This document shows positions 8,509 to 16,519 of a DNA stretch of 64,000 bases, one piece after another (within the stretch, counting starts at the first letter, position 1; every line of letters starts with the position of its first letter). Under the pieces are notes generated by a model. It saw only the letters and a program-made list of their open reading frames with translations, was not told the DNA's origin and did not search any database. Both the position numbers and the translations under genes were made by a program. The stretch comes from Sulfuricurvum sp. (GTDB lineage: Bacteria; Campylobacterota; Campylobacteria; Campylobacterales; Sulfurimonadaceae): NCBI GenBank assembly GCA_024637295.1, contig JAGXFL010000002.1:177505-241504 (forward strand), written 5' to 3'.

Positions 8509-10276
8509 ACATATTGTAGTTGACCCTATTACACGTATCGAAGGGCATTTGCGTATCGAAGCGGTTATTGATGATAACAACACCATTGTAGATGCGTACA
8601 GTGCTTCGACAATGTTCCGTGGGATTGAGACGATTTTACAAGGACGTGATCCGCGTGACTGTGGTTTGTTGGCAATGCGTATTTGCGGTGTTTGTACCGG
8701 TACTCACTATCAACGCTCGATTGAAGCGGTAGAAGATGCGTTTAATATTACGATTCCTAAAAATGCTCGTATTGTTCGTAATTTGATTCAGGGTGCTTTA
8801 TATGTACATGACCATTTAGTTCATTTCTACCATCTTCATGCACTTGACTTTGTCGATGTTGTTTCAGCTCTTTCCGCGGATCCTGCAAAAACAGCGGCAG
8901 AAGCACGTAAATGGGCAGCCGTGGCAGGAGAATCTCCATTTATTGATGGGGAGAGTGAATTTAAAGCAATCCAGGATCGTGTTGCTAAATTCGTTAAGCA
9001 AGGTCGTTTAGGAATTTTTGGTAACGGATATTGGGGTAATGCTCATTATAAGTTGACGCCGGAACAAAACCTTATCGGGGTTGCTCACTATTTGCAAGCG
9101 TTGGACATTCAACGTGATTTGGCAAAAATGCAGGCAATTTTTGGGGGTAAAAATCCACATCCGCAATCCATTGTCGTCGGTGGTGTGACGTGTGTTCAGG
9201 ATATTCAAAACCCTGCGCGTATCGCATTGTTTAAATCATTGCTCCTTGCAGGGCGTAAGTTTATCAAAGAAGCGTATTTGCCGGATGTTTACATGGCAGG
9301 AACAATGTACGCCGGAGAAGCTACCGATTCTAAAGCGACGTTTACGGAACTTATGGGTGGAAAAGGGGTCGGCGGAACCGGCGGCGGATTACTCAACTAT
9401 ATGAGTTACGGTGATTTTCGTCTCGACGATACCGGTTTTTACAGTTCAGCGCTTCTGTTCCCTAAAGGTGTCGTAATAGGTGGAGACATCTCTAAAGTAC
9501 TGCCGTTGGATGAAGAGAAGATTGCGGAAGATGTGACCCACTCATGGTATAAAGGGGATAAACCTCTCCATCCGTATGAAGGGCAAACAATTCCTGAATA
9601 TACAGGGCTTGACAAGCGTGCCGACGGTATCGCGTATCTCAAAACCAAAGAGAAATACAGCTGGATCAAATCTCCGATCTATAACGATAGCCGTGTGGAA
9701 GTAGGACCGTTGGCACGTATGGTTATTGGTGTTGCAGCGAAAGATAAGCGTATTACCAAATATGTTACCGAGTTTTTAGAGCGGGGCAAGCTTCCTGTGA
9801 CGGTATTGTTTAGTACTGTCGGGCGTACAGCGGCTCGTGCTATCGAAACGTCGCTGATGAGCGATGTGATGATGGAGTGGGTTGATGAGCTTGCGGCTAA
9901 TGTCGTGGCAGGTGACAATAGCACATGGACAGAATTTGATTTCGATAAAGTCAGTGTGAGCGCAAAAGGTCGTGGTATGGCTGAAGCTCCTCGTGGAGCA
10001 CTGGGTCATTGGGTTCGTATCGAAAATGGAAAAGTAGCTAATTATCAAGCTATCGTTCCATCGACCTGGAACGCGGCTCCCCGTGATTATAAAGGGCGTC
10101 TTGGTGCGTATGAAGCGAGTTTGATCGGTACTAAAGTTGCCAACCCTGAGCAACCCTTAGAGATCATCCGAACCATCCACAGTTTTGACCCTTGTATCGC
10201 ATGTGCGGTGCATGTTGTCGATACCAAAGGTAAAGAGCTTGCTGTTTACAAAGTAGATACTGTTTGCAGTATCTAA
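8501..10276 (+). CDS. hydB: Membrane-bound periplasmic [NiFe] uptake hydrogenase, large subunit
   Basis: 591 aa, the usual length. NiFe ligands are in RICGVCTGTH near residue 60 and DPCIACAVH near the C-terminus. After the final His there is a 20-residue tail (VVDTKGKELAVYKVDTVCSI), which the maturation protease must remove after Ni insertion; the protease at 15807 is the likely enzyme. It carries no signal peptide and would be co-exported with HydA by the Tat system. It lies between hydA (8-bp overlap) and hydC (10-bp gap). Confidence 0.97.
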   Translation: MSKHIVVDPITRIEGHLRIEAVIDDNNTIVDAYSASTMFRGIETILQGRDPRDCGLLAMRICGVCTGTHYQRSIEAVEDAFNITIPKNARIVRNLIQGALYVHDHLVHFYHLHALDFVDVVSALSADPAKTAAEARKWAAVAGESPFIDGESEFKAIQDRVAKFVKQGRLGIFGNGYWGNAHYKLTPEQNLIGVAHYLQALDIQRDLAKMQAIFGGKNPHPQSIVVGGVTCVQDIQNPARIALFKSLLLAGRKFIKEAYLPDVYMAGTMYAGEATDSKATFTELMGGKGVGGTGGGLLNYMSYGDFRLDDTGFYSSALLFPKGVVIGGDISKVLPLDEEKIAEDVTHSWYKGDKPLHPYEGQTIPEYTGLDKRADGIAYLKTKEKYSWIKSPIYNDSRVEVGPLARMVIGVAAKDKRITKYVTEFLERGKLPVTVLFSTVGRTAARAIETSLMSDVMMEWVDELAANVVAGDNSTWTEFDFDKVSVSAKGRGMAEAPRGALGHWVRIENGKVANYQAIVPSTWNAAPRDYKGRLGAYEASLIGTKVANPEQPLEIIRTIHSFDPCIACAVHVVDTKGKELAVYKVDTVCSI

Positions 10277-10286
10277 GGAGATAATC

Positions 10287-10997
10287 ATGAAACAGGGTTA
10301 TAAACAAGTCAAGCGTATGACGACGGCAATGCGCATTATGCATTGGGCAAATGCTATTGGTATGATCGGAGCAATTGCAACAGGTTTGTACATCGCTCAT
10401 CCGTATTATCAGACGTTTATGGCGGATGATGCGGTTGATAAGTATGTTATGGCATGGAATCGTTACGGTCATTTTATGGTCGCAATTATCTTTGACATAA
10501 CATCGGTACTGATTGCGTATCTCTATTTTTTCAGCCGTTTTGAAAAACCGTATAAAAAACTTATTCCGAATGCCCATAATATTGCCGAATTTAAAGCGGT
10601 ATTGGTCAATCTTTTAACTCTTAACCGTAAAAAAGAGTTTGATTCGTCCCATTCGGACAGTTTTAATACGGTTTACTTTACAATCTTTCACCTATTACTG
10701 ATATGGATGTTGTTGACCGGTTTACAGATGTATGTTCAGGGACTTGAATCGGGTATTAGCTCGATTGGAGCATGGTGGCCATGGTTATTGCACCTTACGA
10801 CGGATTGGACGATTGCCGTAACGGGGGGAACCAATATGGATGTCCGTATGGCACACCACACATCGATGTGGTTGATCATCTGCTGGGTCGTGTTTCATGT
10901 CTATTACCAAGTATGGAGAACGATTTTTTGGAAAGAGGCAGATATCGCTATTGTTGTTAGCGGGTCTAAATTTGTCAAGGATGATACACTAAATTAA
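10287..10997 (+). CDS. hydC: Hydrogenase cytochrome b subunit
   Basis: 236 aa with four membrane segments (around IGMIGAIATGLYI, MVAIIFDITSVLIAYLYFF, FHLLLIWMLLTGLQM and TSMWLIICWVVFHVYY). Conserved histidines (MHWAN, YGHF, FHLLL, AHHTSM, FHVYY) would bind the two b hemes. This is the HyaC/HydC family, which anchors the HydAB dimer on the periplasmic face and transfers electrons to quinone. Its start is preceded by AAGGAG. It is the last structural gene; a long hairpin directly follows the stop codon and separates it from the maturation genes. Confidence 0.95.
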   Translation: MKQGYKQVKRMTTAMRIMHWANAIGMIGAIATGLYIAHPYYQTFMADDAVDKYVMAWNRYGHFMVAIIFDITSVLIAYLYFFSRFEKPYKKLIPNAHNIAEFKAVLVNLLTLNRKKEFDSSHSDSFNTVYFTIFHLLLIWMLLTGLQMYVQGLESGISSIGAWWPWLLHLTTDWTIAVTGGTNMDVRMAHHTSMWLIICWVVFHVYYQVWRTIFWKEADIAIVVSGSKFVKDDTLN

Positions 10998-11033
10998 GAA
11001 CGCCAAAGGGATAAAATCCTTTTGGCTACGTTC
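10998..11033 (+). terminator. Long RNA hairpin after hydC (attenuator or mRNA-stabilising element)
   Basis: The arms CCAAAGGGAT and ATCCTTTTGG form ten pairs (one G-T) around an AAA loop, extended outward by GAACG/CGTTC with a small bulge. The hairpin starts at the base after the hydC stop. No clear T-run follows, so it may reduce read-through or protect the hydABC mRNA 3' end rather than terminate fully. A second small stem (GCCT/AGGC, 11034-11046) lies directly after it. Confidence 0.55.
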
Positions 11034-11095
11034 GCCTTTTCGAGGCAGAATTATTAGCAGTATTATGTTCACAATTGAGTGGATGAAGGATTTGT

Positions 11096-13018
11096 ATGGC
11101 ATTTACATTAGAGGTTATGACCTCTTTTTCTCAACCGCATATTAAAAATTATCTGATTTCAACGATCCGCTCTTTTAACATTAAAGCAGTTGTCCATCAA
11201 TATCCATCAAAAATAATCTGTGCATTTCAGAGCAATCACGAAAAACTTCAAGAGTGTTTGGAAACGATTGGGAATACTCTTCCGGCTTCGTGTTTTATGA
11301 CAACGTCTAAACATTACGATATTGAGGGAGAACCTGACACAGTTCCTGATTTCACTCAGGAGTATCCGCTTGGGTTGGGGCTGTGCCCATCGTGTCAAAA
11401 AGAGATCTTTGATCCAGCCTCAAAGCGCTATTACTATCCATTTACCCACTGTACTCACTGTGGCGGACAATACGCCTTTTTTGAACATTATCCTTATGAA
11501 CGGGCAAATACGGCACTCTCGTATGTCAAACCTTGCTCAACATGCGAATATGAATCACGAAGCTTCGGACGCCGCGAAAAACAGGTGCTGAACTCTTGTC
11601 ATGAATGTGCAATCCCCGTCAAATTGCTGCATAAAGACAAAGAACGTTATGCCAATGATGCCGGGAGTTTTCGAACGATGTTTGAAGTTACTGCAAAAGC
11701 TTTGCGTGACGGAAAGAGTTTGTTAATCAAAACGACGATGGGATACCGTCGTTTTTACCGTGCGGATAAACTGGAATATGGCTCTGTACTAATGTTGGTC
11801 AACGCAGCGAAGATTACCGACTACTGCTCATTGATCCATGAGGAGTTCAACGCACTGTTAAGTATTGAGCGTCCGGTATTGCATGTGGCACTTAAAGACG
11901 AAACAATGCGAAGTACCTTCACAACCTCTATAGATGTCAAATATCCGGATGATGGTTTTTCTATTTTATTAGGCAAAGAGTTGACCCTTTTGGGACTTGA
12001 CTACATTGCTTATGAAGCGTTGGAAAAACCGTGTGAAGCTGATTTTGTGATGGAGTTTGATCTGAATATTCAGTACCAGAGTGATATGCGTCTTTTCATC
12101 AACAAAGATATTCGATTTATGATTTCGGGGGAGCGGGTGTCCTTTCCTTCACGCCTTTCTTTTGGAACCAAGACACTTAGTATTGCGCATGGTCTTGTCG
12201 GTATAAAAGATGAGAACGGAACATTGTTTGATCAAATACAGCGTTTTTCCTCAACTCAGGTTTACAAAGTCAATCAGCTCGAAACGGAGACACCCTCAGT
12301 AGAATCAAGTAATTTTCATACGATTGCCGAAGATGAAGCTTCGTTTATGTCTGTCATTGCAGAGCATAATAAGTTCGGAACGAAAGTGGTCGGAGCCTAT
12401 TTTCAGGGAGAACCATCCTTTCTTTATTATGATGCAAAGAGAGTGATTCGGGTCGTTCCTCCCCATATTTTTAGCCCGATAGGATTGATTGAGCAAATGG
12501 GCACATTACGTGAGGGTTCGGATAGACTCATAGAGAATATCAAAAACAAACTGCCGGATATGTATGGTTTACTCTTAGAGTTAGAACAAAGTAACGCTAC
12601 TCTATTTGAAGCGACGGCGATGATCTTGGGGTTGGAGGAAAAAAGCTACGAAGGGGTCATGAAAGAAGCGTTGAAGTTTATCGGTAAAGGGGGACTCCAA
12701 ATCGATACCAAAGTACATGACAACCGATTTAATCACGTTGCCTTTTTATCCAGTATCATCAGCTATAAAATTGCCGGGGTAGATTCAGTGTATCTGAGCT
12801 ATTCTATCTTTGAATCGTTCGGAGACTATTTCAGTGAACTGCTAAATGAGATCAAAGGGAAAACCAAAGCAACCGATATCGTGTTGTGCGGAGAGTATTT
12901 TGCGGGGCAATCTCTTTTTAGCCGGTTACAGAGGAATTTAAAATCAACTCCTCCTTTGTTGAATGTGAACTATCCGATCGGGAAGGAAAATTGCGTTGTC
13001 GGTGGGGTCTTCTTATAA
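11096..13018 (+). CDS. HypF paralogue lacking catalytic motifs (possible HydE-type hydrogenase maturation factor)
   Basis: 640 aa. The middle of the N-terminal half has the HypF zinc-finger layout: CPSC-x18-CTHC-x24-CSTC-x17-CHEC, with the family context EIFDPASKRYYYPFTHCTHCG. The other HypF domains are degenerate. The acylphosphatase signature GIVQGVGFRPF is absent from residues 1-75, no YrdC-type KPL motif is seen, and the Kae1-like part lacks HHYAH and has CGEYFAGQSLFSR where true HypF has GGGVFQNRALMNR. It sits between hydC and true hypF, overlapping the latter by 23 bp. Wolinella and Helicobacter carry an extra maturation gene, hydE, in their hydABCDE operon; from memory this could be its counterpart, but I cannot verify that. 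A scaffold or chaperone role for HydAB is inferred. Confidence 0.75.
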   Translation: MAFTLEVMTSFSQPHIKNYLISTIRSFNIKAVVHQYPSKIICAFQSNHEKLQECLETIGNTLPASCFMTTSKHYDIEGEPDTVPDFTQEYPLGLGLCPSCQKEIFDPASKRYYYPFTHCTHCGGQYAFFEHYPYERANTALSYVKPCSTCEYESRSFGRREKQVLNSCHECAIPVKLLHKDKERYANDAGSFRTMFEVTAKALRDGKSLLIKTTMGYRRFYRADKLEYGSVLMLVNAAKITDYCSLIHEEFNALLSIERPVLHVALKDETMRSTFTTSIDVKYPDDGFSILLGKELTLLGLDYIAYEALEKPCEADFVMEFDLNIQYQSDMRLFINKDIRFMISGERVSFPSRLSFGTKTLSIAHGLVGIKDENGTLFDQIQRFSSTQVYKVNQLETETPSVESSNFHTIAEDEASFMSVIAEHNKFGTKVVGAYFQGEPSFLYYDAKRVIRVVPPHIFSPIGLIEQMGTLREGSDRLIENIKNKLPDMYGLLLELEQSNATLFEATAMILGLEEKSYEGVMKEALKFIGKGGLQIDTKVHDNRFNHVAFLSSIISYKIAGVDSVYLSYSIFESFGDYFSELLNEIKGKTKATDIVLCGEYFAGQSLFSRLQRNLKSTPPLLNVNYPIGKENCVVGGVFL

Positions 13019-15260
13019 TCAAAGCGTCAGTATCCTTGTCAAGGGGATAGTCCAAGGAGTAGGGTTCCGCCCCTTTGTCTATCGTGAGGCTAAGCGGCAT
13101 GGAATTATTGGATACGTCATCAATACTCCTGATGGTGTTTTGATCGAGGCACAAGGGGTTCAATGCAAGGCATTTATGGATGCTTTGCAAAAAAATCTCC
13201 CCGAACATGCCCGTATTGACTCTTTCGTGATTTTGGAATGTGAACCTATAGATTATAGCGATTTTGAAATTCGCGAGAGTATAGAGGGAGAGGGGAATAT
13301 TGCCATTCCACTGGACACTGCGTTATGCCTTGCGTGTCAAGAAGAGATGGATGACCCACAAAATCGTCGTTACCGATATCCATTTATTAACTGTACCGAT
13401 TGCGGCCCTCGCTATACCATACTCCAAATCCCCCCGTATGACCGTGTGCGCACTTCTATGAAACATTTTACGATGTGTTCTGAGTGTGAAACTGAATACA
13501 CCGATCCCTCATCGCGCCGTTATCACGCAGAGCCCATAAGTTGCCCGCAATGTGGACCACAGTTGAAATTCCTTGATAATAGTGGACATGCAATAAAGGG
13601 TGATCCGATAGAGCTTGCTGTGAGTATGCTCAAAGCAGGAAAAATCATTGCCCTCAAAGGGCTGGGTGGATTTCATTTGATGTGCAATGCGACCGATGAT
13701 CTGGCAGTTAGCGAGTTGCGCCGACGAAAACATCGCAAGGCCAAACCTTTGGCGGTGATGTTCGCTACCTTGGAGCAGTTGGAAACGTATACTGATATCA
13801 CAGACGATGAGCGCTCTTTGATCACCGCAGCGGTCAAACCGATAGTGATCGTAAAAGCCAAAGTGGGAACAAACCTTTCCCCGCAGGTAGCTGCGCTAAT
13901 CGACCGTCTCGGAGTATTTCTCCCGTATACGCCGCTTCATCGTCTTTTGTTTGAGACGATTGATTTTCCGCTGATTGCGACGAGTGCGAATGTGAGTGAT
14001 GAACCTATCCTTATTCGAACCGATGAGATAATCAACCGACTAGGAAATGTCGTTGATGGGATTTTGAGCCATGACCGCACCATCGTCAATGCTCTCGATG
14101 ACTCTGTAGTGCAGATAGTGCAAGGGAAAATGGTGATGCTGCGAATGGGGCGCGGATTTGCCCCGCATACGATTGCTTTAGCTGATTCTTTGTCCAGGAG
14201 CATTTTAGCGGTCGGAGCCCATCAAAAAAGTGCCGTTGCATTGGGGGTTAAGCAGAATATGATACTTAGCGGACATATCGGCGATTTGGGAAGTGTAGAA
14301 GCGGATAACTATTTTGAGCGGTCGATTCAGACCTTTAAGCGGTTTTACGACATTAAACCGTCGCTTTATATTAGCGATTTGCATCCGACTTACTCCTCGA
14401 CTCGATATGCACTGGCTCAAAAAAAGAGACACGATACTCTCCAACATCATTACGCCCATATTCTTGCGTGTATGGCAGAATACTCGTTGAATGAAAAAGT
14501 GCTTGGATTTGCATTTGACGGAACCGGATACGGAGATGACGGAAACCTTTGGGGCGGAGAGGTGATGATCGCGGATACTCATGGGTATGAGAGGATCGGT
14601 TTTTTAAAACCGTTTGCTTTACTTGGAGGGGACAAAGCGATCAAAGAGCCTCGCCGAATTGCCCTCTCTTTGTTGTTTGAATCGTATTGTCTGGATGAAA
14701 TACTGGATTTGAAATCACCTACAACGGAAGCTTTTTTGCCTCATGAAATACGGATGCTTCACCATATGTGGGTCAAAAAACTCAATTCACCGATGAGCAG
14801 TTCAATGGGGCGCCTTTTTGATGCGGTTGCAAGTTTAGGTGGATTTATCCAGAGTCTCGATTTCGAGGGGCAGGGTGGGATGATCATGGAGTCTTTTGTT
14901 GATGATTCGATTACACAACCGTTTGGATTTACTGTTTTAAACGGAGTGATCGATCTTTCGATAATGGTAAAACAAATTATAGGTTTAGTCACAAAAAGGG
15001 ATTCGAAACGGATCATTGCAAGCCGTTTTATTGTTACGGTTGAGGCAATAATACAGTTTTTCGCTACTATGTATCCAGAATTACCGATTGTCATCGGGGG
15101 TGGGGTGTTTCAGAATCGAGCTCTGATGAACCGATTGTACTACCGTTTTGGGGAGGGTCGATTTTATGCCCAACAGCAAACGCCGATCAATGACGGTTCT
15201 ATCGCTTTAGGTCAACTTTATTATGCGATACACAATACAAAGGAAGATGATGGAAGCTAA
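12996..15260 (+). CDS. hypF: Carbamoyltransferase HypF
   Basis: 754 aa, full length. Domains in order: acylphosphatase (KGIVQGVGFRPFVYREA), zinc fingers (CLACQEEMDDP ... CTDCGPRY ... CSECETEY ... CPQC), a YrdC-like domain (RRRKHRKAKPLAVMF), and a Kae1-like domain with HHYAH, FDGTGYGDDG and GGGVFQNRALMNRL. It makes the carbamoyl-adenylate and hands the carbamoyl group to HypE for CN ligand synthesis. The start is TTG at 12996, served by GGAAGG nine bases upstream; a GTG at 13002 is an alternative. All catalytic motifs missing from the preceding paralogue are present here. Confidence 0.97.
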   Translation: MSVGSSYNQSVSILVKGIVQGVGFRPFVYREAKRHGIIGYVINTPDGVLIEAQGVQCKAFMDALQKNLPEHARIDSFVILECEPIDYSDFEIRESIEGEGNIAIPLDTALCLACQEEMDDPQNRRYRYPFINCTDCGPRYTILQIPPYDRVRTSMKHFTMCSECETEYTDPSSRRYHAEPISCPQCGPQLKFLDNSGHAIKGDPIELAVSMLKAGKIIALKGLGGFHLMCNATDDLAVSELRRRKHRKAKPLAVMFATLEQLETYTDITDDERSLITAAVKPIVIVKAKVGTNLSPQVAALIDRLGVFLPYTPLHRLLFETIDFPLIATSANVSDEPILIRTDEIINRLGNVVDGILSHDRTIVNALDDSVVQIVQGKMVMLRMGRGFAPHTIALADSLSRSILAVGAHQKSAVALGVKQNMILSGHIGDLGSVEADNYFERSIQTFKRFYDIKPSLYISDLHPTYSSTRYALAQKKRHDTLQHHYAHILACMAEYSLNEKVLGFAFDGTGYGDDGNLWGGEVMIADTHGYERIGFLKPFALLGGDKAIKEPRRIALSLLFESYCLDEILDLKSPTTEAFLPHEIRMLHHMWVKKLNSPMSSSMGRLFDAVASLGGFIQSLDFEGQGGMIMESFVDDSITQPFGFTVLNGVIDLSIMVKQIIGLVTKRDSKRIIASRFIVTVEAIIQFFATMYPELPIVIGGGVFQNRALMNRLYYRFGEGRFYAQQQTPINDGSIALGQLYYAIHNTKEDDGS

Positions 15261-15807
15261 AGTGGCACTTATCGGTTCAGGGAATGCATTTTTCAAAGAC
15301 GAGGGGATCGGTCTCTACGCCGGGAAATACCTTAAAGAGAATTTTACTTATGAGCCGGCCTTAGATATTGTCGATGGTGGGACTCTTGGATTTCGATTGA
15401 TGCCGCTGCTACAGGAATATGAGCATGTCATTATCACCAACACCAGCTCGGATGACACCAAAGCGGTAGGGACGATCACCGTTATGAGTGGTGATGAGTT
15501 GATTGCTAATCAGGGGATCAAGAAAACGGCGAACGAAGTGGAGATTACCGAGATGCTCCAAATCTGCTCGATGGCCAATCACTGTGCCCAAACAACAATG
15601 ATCAGTATCGTCCCCGAAGATATCATCAGTGTCAGTGTGGATGTGACTTCGGCAATGCGTGTACAATGGAGTACGTATATTGATATGATTGTCCAAGAGT
15701 TAGAAAAATGCGGTATTACCGTTACGAAAAAAAGTGATATCATGGATTTGGATGAGATTTTAGAGCAGTTTGCCAATCCGAGCATTGAGTATGGAAAAGG
15801 GTTCTAA
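15250..15807 (+). CDS. Hydrogenase maturation protease homologue, metal ligands lost
   Basis: About 185 aa from ATG 15250, chosen because AAGGA lies five bases upstream; in-frame ATGs at 15223 and 15247 also exist. The fold signature GSGNAFFKDEGIGLY and VDGGTLGFRLMPLLQEYEHVIIT matches the HybD/HyaD family. However the Asp that follows the second strand in active proteases (ILDAID) is Asn here (IITNTS), and the His of the third metal-binding site (HQ or HE after the KK segment) is replaced (KKTANEVEI). Only the first acidic ligand remains, so peptidase activity is doubtful. It overlaps hypF and is joined to the next, intact protease by TAATG. It may act as a partner of the active enzyme or as a nickel or subunit chaperone. 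Confidence 0.8.
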   Translation: MEAKVALIGSGNAFFKDEGIGLYAGKYLKENFTYEPALDIVDGGTLGFRLMPLLQEYEHVIITNTSSDDTKAVGTITVMSGDELIANQGIKKTANEVEITEMLQICSMANHCAQTTMISIVPEDIISVSVDVTSAMRVQWSTYIDMIVQELEKCGITVTKKSDIMDLDEILEQFANPSIEYGKGF

Positions 15808-16340
15808 TGTCGATCGTTGTGTTGGGTGTCGGGAATATTCTCGAAGAGGATGACGGAGTTGCAATTTATGCGAGTGCATATTTGAATGCCAACTATACAT
15901 TCAGCCCTGAAATCGAAATCATCAACGGTGGAGTAGAGGGGATAAACCTCCTAAACCTTTTTTTGGAAAATGATCATATTATTATCCTCGATACGATCAA
16001 TCTGGAAGATGCAGCGGGGAGTATTTATAATATTCCCTCGTATGAACTCAGCGGTTACGGGCTCAATAGCGGTGGAGCACATGAAGTAGGAGTGATGCAG
16101 TGTCTGGACATGATCGAGCTGATGGGCAAGCCGCAACCTAAATCAAATGTCTTGGGAATCGTTCCCAAAAGTATTACGTTTCATATGGGATTGAGTGAGG
16201 AACTGACGGAAAAATTTGGGTCATATATTGATGTAATAATCACCTATCTCAAAACATGCGGGATTGAAACACACAAAAAAGAGGAGCAACAAACTCTTTT
16301 AAAAATTATAGACGATTTTAAATTCCCGAGTCATAGATAG
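15807..16340 (+). CDS. hydD: Hydrogenase maturation protease for HydB
   Basis: 177 aa, HyaD/HybD family. The three nickel-recognition positions are present: GVGNILEEDDGV (Asp where Glu is more usual), IIILDTINLE with the Asp, and GGAHEVGV with the His. It should cut the C-terminal tail of HydB after nickel is inserted. The start codon overlaps the stop of the preceding homologue (TAATG), so the pair is co-translated. The cytoplasmic large subunit at 5809 lacks a tail and would not need it. Confidence 0.9.
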   Translation: MSIVVLGVGNILEEDDGVAIYASAYLNANYTFSPEIEIINGGVEGINLLNLFLENDHIIILDTINLEDAAGSIYNIPSYELSGYGLNSGGAHEVGVMQCLDMIELMGKPQPKSNVLGIVPKSITFHMGLSEELTEKFGSYIDVIITYLKTCGIETHKKEEQQTLLKIIDDFKFPSHR

Positions 16341-16402
16341 GTTGATTCGAGCCCGAAACTCCGTTAAAAATAGATTAAAGATTAAATTTTATACTTTTTT
16401 TA

Positions 16403-16434
16403 TGACCATAATGTGACCATAAATCTGATATAAT
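16403..16434 (+). promoter_or_regulatory. Direct repeat TGACCATAA x2 and -10 box upstream of the chemoreceptor gene
   Basis: TGACCATAA occurs at 16403-16411 and 16414-16422, 11 bp apart (one helical turn). The second copy ends 6 bp before a TATAAT at 16429-16434. The repeats cover the -35 region, the usual place for an activator of the response-regulator type. The start codon at 16520 leaves an ~80-nt leader. Confidence 0.45.
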
Positions 16435-16519
16435 TATAACTTGGCGTTTTATTTATAATATAAACCATCGATAAAATATTGTCCGTATTTTAAAATTTAG
16501 AATAAAACAAGGTGATCCC

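Noticed and set aside
12996..13018. Overlap of the HypF paralogue and hypF as evidence of one frameshifted gene
   Set aside because: Each protein has its own complete set of zinc fingers and ends, so they are two paralogues in different frames, not a broken single gene.
16341..16380. GATTCGAGCCCGAAACTCC as a tRNA 3' part
   Set aside because: No matching acceptor, anticodon arm or upstream half of a tRNA is present.
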